NCBI GenBank assembly: GCA_014825775.1
Contig: MVAQ01000087.1
Coordinates: forward strand, 1 to 64,000
Direction: 5' to 3'
Source of the DNA: Krasilnikovozyma curviuscula
Taxonomy: Eukaryota; Basidiomycota; Tremellomycetes; Cystofilobasidiales; Mrakiaceae
DNA length: 64,000 bases
The notes under the pieces were generated by a model, which was not told where the DNA came from, did not search any database, and saw only the letters and a program-made list of their open reading frames with translations. How positions within the stretch are numbered: position 1 is the first letter of the stretch; every line of letters starts with the position of its first letter. A program made the translations under genes and the position numbers. This document shows, piece by piece, positions 24,799 to 37,352 of the stretch.

Positions 24799-26857
24799 AT
24801 GATTACAATCAGGAGTGTTTCGCTTCCACCTTTCACATCTTCAACTCTCAAACAATTGAATGTTAGTTCAATGCCTTCCTGCCTACGACTGTTGGGTCTG
24901 CTGCTCGCCTGCAGCGGTGCTCTCTCAATGTATATCCTCGCTTTCTTCATTCAAGACACTAAGTTCTCGCAGGACGTCTTCTTCAACTACCATCACGACT
25001 TCATTCATACGTTTGGTGATCCACCAAAGAGAAGAATGTTCAACGTCGTCGTCGAGGAAGCTGGTGGTGAGTGTTGTTTTCATCGTTGGCTGTGCGAGGA
25101 TTCTTTCGCTGACTCAAACCATCGATGTTCCAGGGGTTCACGAAGAAGTCTTTGCAGGTTTTCTCTGGACTCTTTCTCAGCTCTCGGAATACGTCAACAC
25201 CAAGTTCTATCGACGTGACCGACTTATGTGGGGAGAGATGGGCAACGTATTGAATGCCTTCGCTCCTCAAGCTGTCTATCCTGCAAGCTGGGAAGAAAAG
25301 CTGCTCAAGGATCTTATTGTTGAAGGTGCAGAGAATCAGATTGACGTTGTACTCTCAACGACTTGTCACCATACGCTGACTGTGTGGGGGGAGCAGCTAT
25401 TTGAGGCGTGGAAGATTAGGAGCCAGAAGTTCAAGTTGCTTTGTGTCGTCCACCATCCCGATTCTATTCATTCTTGGGAAGATAAAATCCAGCCCTGGCT
25501 AGAGGAAGGTGCAATTAGCTTTGTGGCTCTTTCTCAACAGTGAGTTGGGTTGTTTCTTTTGATATATTCCGCGCAACTCGTTCACTTTAGTTCCATTTTC
25601 TCGCCAGCACTCTCCGAGATACTCACAGGAATCTTGCTGATTTAATTAAAGGTTCAGACATGCTAAACAATTCTTATGAAAGTGGAGTCCTGGTTCCTGT
25701 CTTCGAAGTGATTGAATCGCTGCCTGCCGCACCCAAAAGGACGTCTCAAAAGTTGAGCAAAGCAGTTGTTCAAGGTTAGAACTTCTTTTTCACAAACTCT
25801 TCTGTCATATATGTATTCTGGCTGAACTTCATTTGTAGGTTCTTTCTCTCAGGGGCGACGAGATTACACTGGGTTATTTAAAGACCTCGAAGAATCCATC
25901 AGAGGTCAGTAGTCACGATGTTTCATTGACTTCGTTTCCTGTACCGCATTAATAATAATTCTTAAATATTCTCAGCCGATCCCAGATCCTGGGGTTGGGA
26001 TCTTCCGGCTGAGAATGAACAAAAGATGACAGTGAACCCATGGTCGCCGGACCCTTTCTATCTTGTGAGTGATTTGTAAAATCTAATCTCTCGTCGTCAC
26101 GATAAGCTAAATGAACTTGTATGGTTGGCAGACACTGGTTGGTCGTGGCCAAGTAGAAGTTCCACCAGGACTTTCGGATGTCGTGGTGATCAAAGAGAAT
26201 CTCAATTACCCAGACTTCTATGCTGAGATGCACCAACAGGATATCCTCATTCCGGCATTTGGTAGCTGGATTTACTTTGTGAGTGTTCTCTACCTCCGTT
26301 GGTTGAGCTCTCTTTTCTTTTTCTCTTTCCGTTGGTGAGAGTTTCTGCTTATCGTTTTCTTAATGTTCTCGACGCGCGTCAGGATATATCTGCTGTATAG
26401 TCCTTCACTTTAAGATCAAAGGAAACTCTCTACCGTTTTTGAGAGTTTCTATCTCCATTTTTAGTCGTCATCGATATCAGCAGCAATTGTGGGACATCTC
26501 CCGATTCTCGTCCAGCAGGCGCATCTTGACTCGTACCAATACCTTGATCATCGCTCGGTTGTACTGCAGTAAATTCTATTCCGAAGAGCTCCTAACCATT
26601 CAGCCCGCAGATGATTCTGATATGTGCTGGTCTTCGCTAGCTCCCCGAACACCTCCGCGATCTCAGCGATCAAACACCTTCGAGACCATGGATCTACCGG
26701 CCTCCTTACCTCGACCATGTCTAGATGGCCAAAGAGTGAGCATGATCTTCGGAACTACCGACAAGACTTATACCTGAGAAACAAGAAGGAGATGGTCAGA
26801 CTTCTTGTCGGCCCAGCAGCGGCATCATATGGAAAGGGATTAAATACAGCTGATTGA
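24799..26857 (+). CDS. Membrane-anchored protein of unknown function, GT-B glycosyltransferase-like
   Basis: I do not recognise a named family. Hand-splicing gives about 530 residues. An N-terminal hydrophobic segment (LRLLGLLLACSGALSMYILA) suggests a type II membrane protein. The body has alternating strand/loop patches typical of GT-B enzymes: FNVVVEEAGGVHEEVF, FKLLCVVHHPDSIHSW, ISFVALSQ, KAVVQGSFSQGRRDYTGLF, FYLTLVGRGQVEVPPGL, and a C-terminal donor-site-like stretch NYPDFYAEMHQQDILIPAFG followed by AAIVGHLPILVQQAHL. The last intron appears to be about 26569-26640 (donor GTAAAT, acceptor GCTAG), joining RSVVLH to SPNTSAISAIKHL; other joins hit stops. Ends AAASYGKGLNTAD. The start at 24799 is the first ATG; 24871 (MPSCLRLLG) is a good alternative. 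The glycosyltransferase idea is inference from fold-like patterns only. Confidence 0.6.
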
Positions 26858-27641
26858 CCCCCGAAAACTGTTATCATAGTTTCATAACTACCAAAACCCA
26901 TCGATGCTGAGAAGTGCAAAGAAAAAATAACATCATCGCATTGAACAGTATGAATTACCTTCTCGAAAAATCTGGGAGAAAATGGAGCACATCTTGTGGG
27001 TGCTTGCGGAAGATGCTGTCCTCTTCTGCTTTGAATCCCCTCATGTCATTGATGCTGCTACAGCCAACAACATTAGAGACTACGGAGCAAATTCTCACCA
27101 CCTCAATGATTAGAATATTGATCGATGACCAAGATGGGAAGGTCTAGTAATTTCTCCCTATAGCTTCGATCACAAAAAACGCTTTCATCACAAAATAGCT
27201 GTATTCTGGAGTAAGTGCAGCTTTTCAAGATTGTCTAGCGATCCAGATAGAAGTGTTACATGTCCAAGGTGAGTTTGTTTTACTGAGACTCTGTCTCTAA
27301 TCCGAACGAATGTCACAAGGAAGTTCTCGCTCCTTGTATCGACAGACTTGAACGCTCAAACAAGGTCACACGAGACTTTCGCTAAGTTGCGCGTCGTGAC
27401 GAAAATAAAAACCAAAAAATGAAACGATTGATCATCAAATCACAGTTTGCCATCTAATAAGGTAGTGTTTACAAATTCACTTCTATGCTACTAAAACGCT
27501 GCTCCAATTGCACAGCAACTTCAGCCCCGGACAGACCATTCCTCTCTCCATGCCCTTCCCATACTTCCATCCACAGCTCAGATACGGTCATTGTTTTGTC
27601 TCTAACAACAACCATTGTGTTATTGTGTTTAGACGGGGCGC
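26858..27641. other. Convergent intergenic region with an orphan coding-like frame
   Basis: 784 bp between the GT-B-like gene and PTR2. A frame open from 26931 to 27113 (ATG at 26982) reads like real protein: ELPSRKIWEKMEHILWVLAE then DAVLFCFESPHVIDAA. It belongs to no splice model I could build and may be a relic or an unannotated last exon. The remainder looks non-coding. Confidence 0.4.
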
Positions 27642-30600
27642 TCAAGCCTCCTCCTTGATCAGCTTCTCCTTCTCGGTTTCCATTCTGTCTGGGTTCTGAA
27701 TAACGAAAGTGTTGAGGTCTCTGAAGAAGATTTCCATGCAAAAGATACACAGAATGCAGAGGACCGCACCCGCAACGAATGGCTATTTCACATCGCAAAG
27801 CAGTAAACGAGGCACAATGTCAGCCAATGTCGAACGCGCTGCACAGTGAGGACTTGGACAAACCCAAATAAGATGTGGATCTTCGAGGACTGGACTAGCA
27901 TCAAGGATCTCTACAAGGGCTGATGAGAGAGCTGAACTGAACAACACCATGGCGTACACAAGTCCCTTCATCCTGGCTGGTGCTCTGTTGGACACGAACC
28001 ATGAAAACGTGTTAGTTACAACTACAAAGGGTCGAGACTTAAAGGATGCTACTTTCCTAGTGTATGCGATCTCTGCGCGATGAGGATTGAAGCACAGGGA
28101 GGATAAGAGAGAAAGAATGTAAGTTAGTGGCCAGTTAGAGGGTGAAGCGATAACGCAGCAGAGCTTCTACTAAAAAGTCAGGTTATTTACCATATGAAGT
28201 GACTGTTGAGTAACATCAGGGGTGGTCGCACGAAATCGCGAAGAACACAAACGAGTCAGCGAGCAGATAGAAGCAGAAGTAAACCACCCTGAACACGTAC
28301 CATTCACGAAAAGTTCACCAATCGCAGGTAGAGCGTACAAAGGAATTTGAGTCCAGAGGGAGATGGTTGAGACTAAGGTGACACCATTGGCATCCACACA
28401 AGTAGTGGCGTAGTATCCACTGTTTATGCCAGACGAAGGTCAGTATCATCACACGATCACTGTGCGCGCAGCTGGCACAATGAGTAAAACACTTACCATG
28501 GAGATGTCTCGTAGACCTTCCATTGAATGATGGCACCGACAGCCATAGCCAAACCTGCGAGGAAGAAACCGATCGACCTGATTGAGCAGAACAGAAGAGC
28601 ATTAAGCACAATATACTGTTTCTTAGTTACAAGGGCCTGCACGTACAGTCTTCTGACGGGGGACAAGTTTATACCAAATCTTCTCAGGAACGGATACAAC
28701 CCAAAGTTCAGGATTGGACTGGCGACAATGATCGTCAATGCGTTGAAGTTGGAGATGAGATCGTTTGGAACCCCGTTGGTGACCAAACTAGCAGCTTGGG
28801 AGTTTTGAACAGATCCGAAACCACCATCACAAAGCCTGAAAATAGAAGTGTCAAAGTAGCACTTGGGGCTTAGATGGTAAGTTGGAACTCACGCGAAGAT
28901 AGGAATAAACAGGAAGATCTGACAAGCTGAGATGGATCTCTTCAATTCATCTACAAACTCGTCATCCCAGAATCTAGCCTTGTCAAGCTTAGCAGCTCTT
29001 TTCTCAGTCATAGTGCCAGAAGCTTCCATAACAGATGGCTTTGCTGTGTCCCAAACCGACATCCCATCAGCAGACTTGGTGCGAGTGAATAACTTTTTCC
29101 ATCCACCGTCGGAGAGAATAACTCCGAAGACGGTGAAAGCTGAGATGGGAAGCAACGCAATGGTTGACCATAAGTGAAACAAGAACAAAGCATCAGGATA
29201 ACGTGTGAGAAAGTTTTCATGACCACGCCTGCAATAGCCTGAATAGGAACGCACGCACCTTCAGATACAACGGACCCAGACATTGGGGCTAAATACAAGT
29301 GTTTGTATGCCAGGAACAAAGCAGGAATAATCTGATAATTTTATGACGCGAAGAAGTAGAATAGAAGATAAGTCGTTAACTCGAGGTTTTGCGGCGATTT
29401 GTAATAATATATGAGCGCGACTCTTACCAAGAGGTAGAAAATTCCTGGGAGCAGGAAAGCAAGCCAGTATCCAACATCGTGTTCAGCATATGTAGTAGCG
29501 AGTGACTGCATTTGTTCAGCGAAGCCGAAGGGAAGAGTGGGTCAGATGAAGAAGCTCCAAGACTCGAGAGTGAGGGTCGACATGGAAACGTACGAAGAAC
29601 GCGCCAATGTTGATACACATGTACTTAATGAGGATATAAAACCTGTCAGGAAGAGTATATGACAACATGTGGCACTGAACTCACGAAAGTCATAAGGTAT
29701 CGTTGAACGGTGACTTCTGGATCGACGATAGCTTCAGAGCCATCTTTCATCCTGGTAACATAAGCTCTCTTGACAGGGGACTGGTCACAGAGAAGCGGTC
29801 CGAGAGATGGCTTGATGAATCCAGCAGCGAAAGCGAGGATCAAGATCGAGATGATGAAAGCAGCAAGTGCGCCTTTGCCATCATGTGCACTGATGACTGA
29901 AGGTATAGCAGGGATAACTAGCAGGATGTGGGCAATTAATCCAACAGCCACACCAACGCAGATGGTCTTGAAACGACCCCACTTGGTGCTGTTTATAACG
30001 CAACGACAGCAGCTTCAGATTGTGACGCTACTAGAATGCTATCGTCAAAAGAAACTCACTCAGCAACAATTCCACCCAGAATTGGAATACAGTAGGCCAA
30101 AAAGGTAAAGAGCGTAGTCAACTGGACGCCAAAGTATAGTATTTAATTAGTGAGCAAGGAGAGTAGTAAGAAAAGCGATAAACCCAATACATACTGCTGT
30201 TGCAGTCCTGAGACCTTGGTTCAATGCCCCTGAAGATTCGTTGAGGCCTGCAGCTCCTTTAGCAACAGCACCAGCTCCGTTTCCACCAGCCGGAAGTGGC
30301 CCTATGTGAATATAAGTGTCAGCGCGAGTCTATCATGACGAAGCCGCAGTTTGATTATTGATTTGACAGCCAGTATGACCAGACCACTTACGTTGGATGA
30401 AGTTAGAGAACACTCCAGTGGAGCCATAGTATGAAGCTCTGCGCAAGAAGTGTGAATGTTAACATGAGGGAAATCTCACAAGAGAGGAACTGTAAAGATG
30501 GTCCTTTACCTTTCAGCGAGCTCAACTACACACATCAAGATAGCTAATAAAGTTAAAGATCATGATTTGAACGAGATTCGTATAATGTCATTTGGAGCGA

Positions 30601-31056
30601 GTATGATGTAAATACGGGTATGTGCGTCAGTGTCAAAAGGATGCAAATATGGACGTGCTCATCGAACATTGACTGACCTGCCCACGGCATCTATATTGCA
30701 AAAGTTGAATCTAAGGTCAACATGTGAACTTCTATAGGTTGATCGCAAAGTTCCTCACCTTCGCTGGAACTCTTTTCAAGGTCCTCAACTCTTCGGCCGT
30801 GGGAATTCTTCCCAAACCATCCACCTCAGAATCGTCTTCAACCAACGCAACCATTGGTGCTGTGTGTCCGAGAGCCTCTTTCTCCTTATCAAGGGCGGCA
30901 TTCGAAGGCATTCCGACTGGGTTCAAGCCCCCTGTCTCGAAATCAGTGTTGATTTGAGCACCTGAGGAAGATAAGGACAGAGAAGTGAGATTACATGGGT
31001 CCGCTGATATACTGCAACGGAGGATTTGACATGAAGCGAAGCGAGAACTCACTCAT
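27642..31056 (-). CDS. PTR2: PTR2-type proton-coupled oligopeptide transporter
   Basis: Imports di- and tripeptides with protons across the plasma membrane; POT/PTR family of the major facilitator fold. The first exon is four bases (ATGA) before a GTGAGT donor, and joins to SAQINTDFETGGLNPVGMPS. The acidic cytosolic N-terminus leads to the conserved PTAEELRTLKRVPAK. The PTR signatures follow: ELAERASYYGSTGVFSNFIQ, and the NIGAFF region near 29600 with YMCINIGAFF. Other membrane segments include HILLVIPAIPSVIS, GYWLAFLLPGIFYLLIIPAL and, near the end, PFVAGAVLCILCIFFRDL. The protein ends in the basic tail METEKEKLIKEEA. At least a dozen short introns. Family length fits (about 600 residues). 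Convergent with the upstream gene and divergent from CWF19. Confidence 0.93.
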
Positions 31057-33038
31057 TTTGATTTGTCTATCTGGCGACGAAAGCTCGCAAGGTCGGCGTA
31101 AAGAGGGAAGTGTCTTCTGTCTTCGGATACTGTTGACTCCTTTTTATAGTTGAGGACCATGCCGCAGGTCTTACTGCTAGCAGCGCGAGGGAGAGATAAG
31201 ATGCAATGTGCTGCGTGGGGTAGTAGCGTGAGATTTCGGCGCACCACCTGGTAAACCTGGCGCATCTCGCCAACGATAAGAAGGATCCTCCACATTCGTC
31301 TGTCAAATGATTTTTGCTCTTGACGTAAGCTGTAGAAAAAATGGCTGGTTGCGCTGACACGGTGCTGGTGGGATACCTGGAGGAGTGAAAGCAGATGGCT
31401 ATTGCCCAAGACCGTACGTGAAGAATGACTGGGTGCTATTTTCGTGAGGAGAAGGGCAAGAAAAGTCTTGAGCTGACCGGCGGACGTCTAACCCCCCTCA
31501 TTACACGCTCTAATTCCTCACTCGCGCGAGACCGTCAACTTTCGGTTCAAAAACGGCGAAGGGAAAAGAAAGTGCATCTCAGATCTAAAAGCTGGTAGAG
31601 AAAGAGAGGGGAAAGAAGGGTGTCAGGAACAGTTACATTCGAAAACCGAACACAGCGTAAGTGGATAAAAAGAACGAGAAAAAGAGCGGGGAGCGTCATT
31701 GTTATCGCTGCCAAGACGGACCCAACTGAAAATATAAATAGGACATTTAGCTGAAGCGCAGGCTACGGGCACTCACAATTATGTAAACCAAAGAGCCTTG
31801 TGGTCTTTCGCCCCAGGTACAATTGTTACTTTACATCATTAGGAGGAGTCTTTTGAACTCGTCCGAAGAGTAGATATTTGGGTGTGCTCGAGAGCGACGA
31901 AGAGCAAGCTGGACGCTAGCAAGAGCGAAGTAGAGAAAGAAATCTCGAAAAGCAAGTGGTAGTAAGGTGGTGGCTACAAGGGATCAAAATCAACAGACAA
32001 ACGAACTGACAGAGACTGAGGGGACGGACCTGCGACGTAGCATTCTTTAGTGAAAGCGCTGCTGCAACTTGAAGGCAGGAGACGGGACCACGGGGGAGTT
32101 CCGAATGGAGTGCACTATGGAGAGAGATGCTGAGAATAGAAAGCTGACACAATGCCTGAAGTTTGCTCATGAGTCGTGCTTGAGAACAGATGACATCGAT
32201 ATAAGCTGAGGGTGCAGTAAGGGATCAGACGTTCTTGATTGTGAAGAGTTAGAAGGCTAACAAGAAGTATAGTCGATAAGGCCAGATACAAGAGACCTGT
32301 CGAGAGCAGACGGAAGACGGCGCAACTGACCTGGTATGCTAAGTGATTAGAAATAGTCTTCGAGAATCAAGTAGAAGGGGTACATGCAGGTGTAAAAAGA
32401 TGGTGGTTGAGAGCCAAAGTAGAATATTGAGGTTTTGAAATCTAGAAATGAGTCATATAGATCTAGCGAGGAAACTGACGACAATCTCGTAATCATACTG
32501 CTGCTGATAGACTTCAAGGTTATTATTTTTGAGGCTGTAGATCAGAGGGTCACCGTCATTTCCAGCACAGTCGAGATCGAAAGAAGAAACAAAAAGTCAG
32601 TCAGACGAATCTCTGGTGCTGTCGATGGCGAGCTGAAACAAAAACACACCAAGTGCAGCTCAGTCAAGCAGCCAGACCGGACTCAAACCTCTGAATAAGT
32701 TGAAAGAATACAAAAAATGAACCCTTGGATTCGAAAAAGTGCAAATTGCGGTTTGGAAGTCAAAGCAGCTGGGGGATCACGCTGGTAATGGAGAACAAGA
32801 CGTGACTCGATTTGCCGGTAGTCAACATTCAAACTTAACTTGGGAAAACCAGAGTGTTTTTTTGCTTATATATCTTTTTGCTTATGTTTCTTGAACTCTC
32901 AGGATCAGGTCGCTGAGGTTGTGTACAAGTTTCACTTTTCTATGTGAAGAAACGAACGGAGCCGCCAGCGACGATGAACAGCTGACGTCCAACCAGATTC
33001 TTGCATATTCGCCTTTCCAAGCTTCTTCCAATACAAGG
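31057..33038. other. Large divergent intergenic region PTR2 / CWF19
   Basis: Nearly 2 kb, the longest gene-free stretch in the window. Open frames here (for example 31916-32170 on the minus strand) show no family resemblance. It is the probable PTR2 control region; nutrient transporters often have long regulated promoters. I identified no repeat, RNA gene or transposon remnant. Confidence 0.5.
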
Positions 33039-36000
33039 ATGGCTGACATCGAAACAGGATCATCCTCGCATAGGTCCAGCAAGCTCAAGGACGAAAAAGA
33101 ATCGTCTCACAGACATCACTCCAGTAGCAGCAGAAAACGCAGCCGAAGTCCTGACCACCACAGGAGCGACAAGAAGGACAAGTCTCACAAGTATAAGGAC
33201 GAGGACAAAGAGGCTCGAAGGAAGAGGAGGAAGGAACGTAAGGAGAACGGTGGGAAAGATGCTGAGGAGGAAGAGGATGAATGGGAAGAGAAAGGCCCAG
33301 CGGTGAGTTTTCGTACAAAGACTCCTCAAGCTCCTGCCTGATACCGACATGAAGGACCATATGTAAACTCTGATTACTGACAGTACTGTCTCTGGTTTGT
33401 TTTGCTCCTCAGATAACGTCTGTATCAACGATTCCAACATCCGATTCTCTTTATTTGGAGTCTCACGCATCTCAGCCTACCACAGCTCCAATACCTCAGT
33501 CTAGCTTAGCAACCGAGACATCACTTAAACGTGATGATTGGATGATGGGTTCTTCGATTGTCCCTGAAATGTCTACCTCAAAGCCAGCAGCTTCAGCTCC
33601 AGCTCCGGCAGGTGGTGATCTTTTCTCTGATCTTGGGACGATCTCAAGCTCTAGGCAGGCTCGAGAGGATTTGGCAAAGAAGGTAGTAACTGAGCAGGTG
33701 AGATAGAGGATCGTTGTCCTGACTCATCTAGGACCTGTACTAAATCGTCACTCTGCTGTCTCTGCTGTCAGCCTAGATTCCACAGACGGGAAATCAATAC
33801 TCAGCTTCTCGAACAGGAGGGAATTGTTACGCCCTCAGCATCCTCTCACGGTAAGTTTCTTTCTCTCTCCAAAAGGATAACGGTGCTCAACATGCTTCCT
33901 CCTTAGTCGCCTCTCCTTCAATCAACTCACCTGTTCCTGGTGGTCCTGGTTCTCAATGGCGAATGACAAAACTGGCACGAGTCTATGCTCAGGCTGCAGA
34001 ATCCGGAATGTCGATCGAAGAAGCTGTCATGGACCGCTACGGAAACATGCAGGAGTTCCATGACGCGGTTGAAGAACGTCGAGTTCTGGACGAACGAGAT
34101 GTCCGCCGTGCAGGACGACAATCAAATGGAACAAGTGGACGATCAACTCCTGTGCCATCTGAGAAGGGGGGAGACGGTAGGAAGTACATGTTCATGACGG
34201 ATGCGGCTATTAGTGCCTCTGGTGGTGGAAGTCGGCCAGGAAGTCGGGCTGGGTTCAAAAGACCAGGCGAAGAAGGTTGGGGTACACCAGGCGGAGAGGG
34301 TTCAGCATCTCGAGTTGATGCTCTCAAGAGATCAGCGTCGTCAACCTCTCTTCGATCAACACCAGGTCCAGCAACACCCATCCCTTCAGTCCTTCCACCT
34401 CCACCTTCCTCATCATCTTCGTTCCCTCATAAGGTTGGAAGCCTTTTAGATTCAAAGCCGATCCTCTCAACTGCTGAACTCAACAAGCTACAAGCGGCAG
34501 TGATCAGAGCTAGGCTGATGGATGCGTCCAACGCGGCGTCGCTCGAAGCTGAGTTTGAAGCTGAGTCGGCGAGAGCAAGAGATGGGCCCATCACTCATGC
34601 TGGAGCTACTGATACCTCAGCAAACTCTTCAGGCTCTAAAACGACGGTGCAGATGGTTCCTACTCTCGATGGCAGAGGGCAGTTGTATGACGTTGGTACT
34701 GCTGGGAAGAGTGAAGAACCTCTTCTGCCCGGTAATCGTAGAAAGAACCCGAAGGTAAGCACCATTCCTTTCGGAATGCCCATTTCTGGTTTGTCATTCT
34801 GAGGGCAACCTACTTCTCTGTAGCTCGAGACGCATGACTCGAAAACTGGCGAAGTGTTCGCTCGTGAAGGTGACGATGGATCTATTTCTCTGGGTGAACT
34901 TGTGAGACAGGAAAGGTTCGGAGCAGGGGCTAAGAGTCAGAAGGACATGGACTTCGAGCTGGCTGTTGAGATCGCTGGTGACGGCCGATTCCAGGTAAGC
35001 TTCTCCTGCTTCCGATCTCACGTTGATTAGAACCTATATAAACCTGCAACTTTTTCCAGGCCGATAACGACTACTTGGATGAAAATGCCGATCGTCTTGC
35101 AAAGAAGAAGATTAAATCCGATTCCCAAAAGCGACTCTACGCCATCAACGACTACGCTCGAACCAAGAAGGCTCTAGACTCATGCCAGTTCTGTCCCTCT
35201 GACTCTGGAGGATCACCAAGAACCAGTGTTATCTCGATGGGTACCAAAGTATACTTGGCGAATACTCAGACTGAGGAGCTGGTGGATGGCCATTGTTTGA
35301 TTGTGCCGTTGGAGCACTGTTTGTGTATGTTAGAAGGAGACGAAGATATGTGGGAGGAAGTCAAAGTAAGTAGTTGGTGATCCGTTGACGCTGACTGAAC
35401 ATGGGCTAACAATTCCGTTTTTTATTTAGAACTTCATGAAATCACTCATTCGAATGTTTGCTGAGAAGGACAGAGGCTGTCTCTTCTATGAGACAGTCTT
35501 GGGATTCAAGCAGCAGAGACATTCGTACATCGAGTGTGTTCCTGTTCCTTGGGATATGTGGGAGGATGCGCCTCAATACTTTAAGGCCAGTCTCTGTCAC
35601 CTACTTGTATTCCATCTCTTCTAGAACTGACGCATACCTACTTTATTTGCCTCACAGGAGTCCATCCTCGCCTCTGAAACAGAGTGGTCACAACACAAAA
35701 AGCTCATTGACTTCTCTGCCAGACCTGGTGGGTTTCGTCGCTCATTGGTGAAGAATCTCCCATACTTCATGGTATCCTGGGACTACAAGGGTGAGAAAGG
35801 ATACGGTCATGTGATAGAAGGAACGTCAGATTCGAGTGCGAAAGCCGGGGATGGCGAAGATATGGGCGCGGTGGATGAGGGAGACAAAGGCGGAGGAGAA
35901 TTCCCAAGGTTAGTTCGAGTGTTTAGGATTCACTGTTACTGAAACTGACTTGACTGGCACCATCTTGCAATGCAGATACTTCGCTGCTGAGATCATTGGA

Positions 36001-36132
36001 TCTATGCTCGAACTCGCGCCTAACAAATGGCGGAAACCGAAAAGGGTCGACAACAGGCAGTCGGCAGACAGGGTCGCCAAGTTCAACAAGAGCTGGAAGA
36101 AGCACGACTGGACTCTTCAGATCAGTGCCTAA
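33039..36132 (+). CDS. CWF19: CWF19, spliceosome-disassembly / lariat-metabolism factor
   Basis: Homologue of fission yeast Cwf19, which joins the late spliceosome and works in intron-lariat release with the debranching enzyme. N-terminus MADIETGSSSHRSSKLKDEK leads into an Arg/Ser/Lys-rich RS-like region. The middle has RDDWMMGSSIVP, REINTQLLEQEGIVTP, PGSQWRMTKLARVYAQAAES and LNKLQAAVIRARLMDAS. The C-terminal Cwf19-like domains are complete: RLYAINDYARTKKALDSCQF CP (zinc-like Cys pair), VISMGTKVYLANTQTEELVD, GHCLIVPLEHCLCMLEGDED (HIT-like), FYETVLGFKQQRHSYIECVP and FPRYFAAEIIGSMLELAPNK. Ends KKHDWTLQISA. Ten or so introns, all GT-AG. The start ATG is the first in frame and begins the RS region. 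Confidence 0.96.
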
Positions 36133-36496
36133 CGTGATAGTTGATGTACAACAATCGTTTTGTCAGTTTATTTGCATTGGAATGTTTTGAAAGCTTTGCG
36201 CCTGCGGGAACCGAAGTGAACACTTTTGCTTTGCTGATGATCAGGAGGAAAGCTACGATGAGAGCATTTGCTTCTACTTATAAGAGCATGCTCGTTCAGT
36301 TTTTATCTAGCGACAAAAAATATTAAAAAATGCTCATTTCCTAGCTCGAGTCAGTTTTCTTGTGGCTCAAACTTTGCTCGCCAAGGTCGATTGCAACGGC
36401 ATCAGACTCAGCAGTCCAACTCCACACTCAAGGTGTTTAGACTTCATATCCAGCTTGTTTATCCCGCCTCCCATTCTCTACAGATATCCAGCAGAG
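36133..36496. other. Short intergenic region CWF19 / small dicysteine protein
   Basis: 364 bp, A/T-rich around 36305-36330, holding the CWF19 3' UTR and the promoter of the next gene. Nothing else seen. Confidence 0.5.
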
Positions 36497-37352
36497 ATGT
36501 TCTCCTTTTTTGGCTGCTGCGGGAAACGAGTCAAAGAGTCATCTCCTGTCGACCAAACTCGTCTGGAGGTGAGTTTCATTCCCCTTGAATGTCGATTTTG
36601 GTTGTTGTAAACCTTGGAGGATACTGTTCAGCGTACAGCTGTATAAAAAGCTTATTACCTTGCTGAACCAAAGCTCAGAAGATGGCATTCCATTGGCTTG
36701 GGTTTCGAAGATCTGAATGAAAATTGTGTCGAATGGTGACTGATGTCCATTTCTCCAGATTCCAACTGAGCAAACGCCTCTGCTATCACAGCCTACCTTG
36801 ACCTCGTCAGAATCGTAAGTAGCTTCTTAGATTTGGTTGATTTGGGTCGTTCAGCTGACGTGCTTTCCTGTGATGTTTCCTTTCCAGATCGCTGACGGTC
36901 AACCGTGAACAGCAGAAGAGAACAGCACTTCAGAACCTTCAACGTGATGCTGAACAGTACGCCCCTGAACGTACTGAGTGATTTGATGTGGTTCTGACTT
37001 TCAAGGAATTTTTGCTTTTCTTCCGTGGCGCTTCCAGTCAGTTTAAGCCTCTGAACGGCGGTCTTCCATCGCCTTCACCCTCATCAAACAGGCAGTTACA
37101 TGAAGGAATTGATGCAATGACGAACAGCATGACGAGCAACGATAGTAATGGTCGTGATAGTGCTGAAGAGGTGAGTCATACTGGCTTTCTCACGGCCGTT
37201 GAGCTCTTCAATCCAAACTAACTCTAATTTTTTTATCGCTTTAGTCAAAGGACAACTCACCCATGAACAGCAAACCACCAACGCCGATAAAAGGTGCGGA
37301 TGGAAAGAAGAAAAAGAAGAAGAACAAGAAGAACAAGAAGTCGTGGGCGTAA
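36497..37352 (+). CDS. Small protein with N-terminal dicysteine and Lys-rich tail (possible LAMTOR1/EGO-like)
   Basis: Five exons give about 150 residues. It begins MFSFFGCCGKRVKESSPVDQ, continues through TRLEIPTEQTPLLSQPTLTS, the helical NREQQKRTALQNLQRDAEHQ, a Ser/Asn-rich linker and ends with a strongly basic run of Lys and Asn before SWA. The adjacent cysteines near the N-terminus could be palmitoylated, and the E.TPLL element recalls the acidic-dileucine region of late-endosomal adaptors such as LAMTOR1/Meh1. There is no Gly2, so classical N-myristoylation is unlikely. The resemblance is weak and the function is unknown. The 3' end is uncertain: a possible intron starting at a GTGCGG donor near 37297 would replace the Lys-rich tail, and a later spliced-looking segment runs to 37572. 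Confidence 0.6.

Noticed and set aside
31916..32170. 84-codon minus-strand frame with ATG (MSKLQALCQLSILSISLHSA...) resembling a small secreted protein
   Set aside because: Hydrophobic start is suggestive but composition is irregular, there is no family resemblance and no promoter or splice support.
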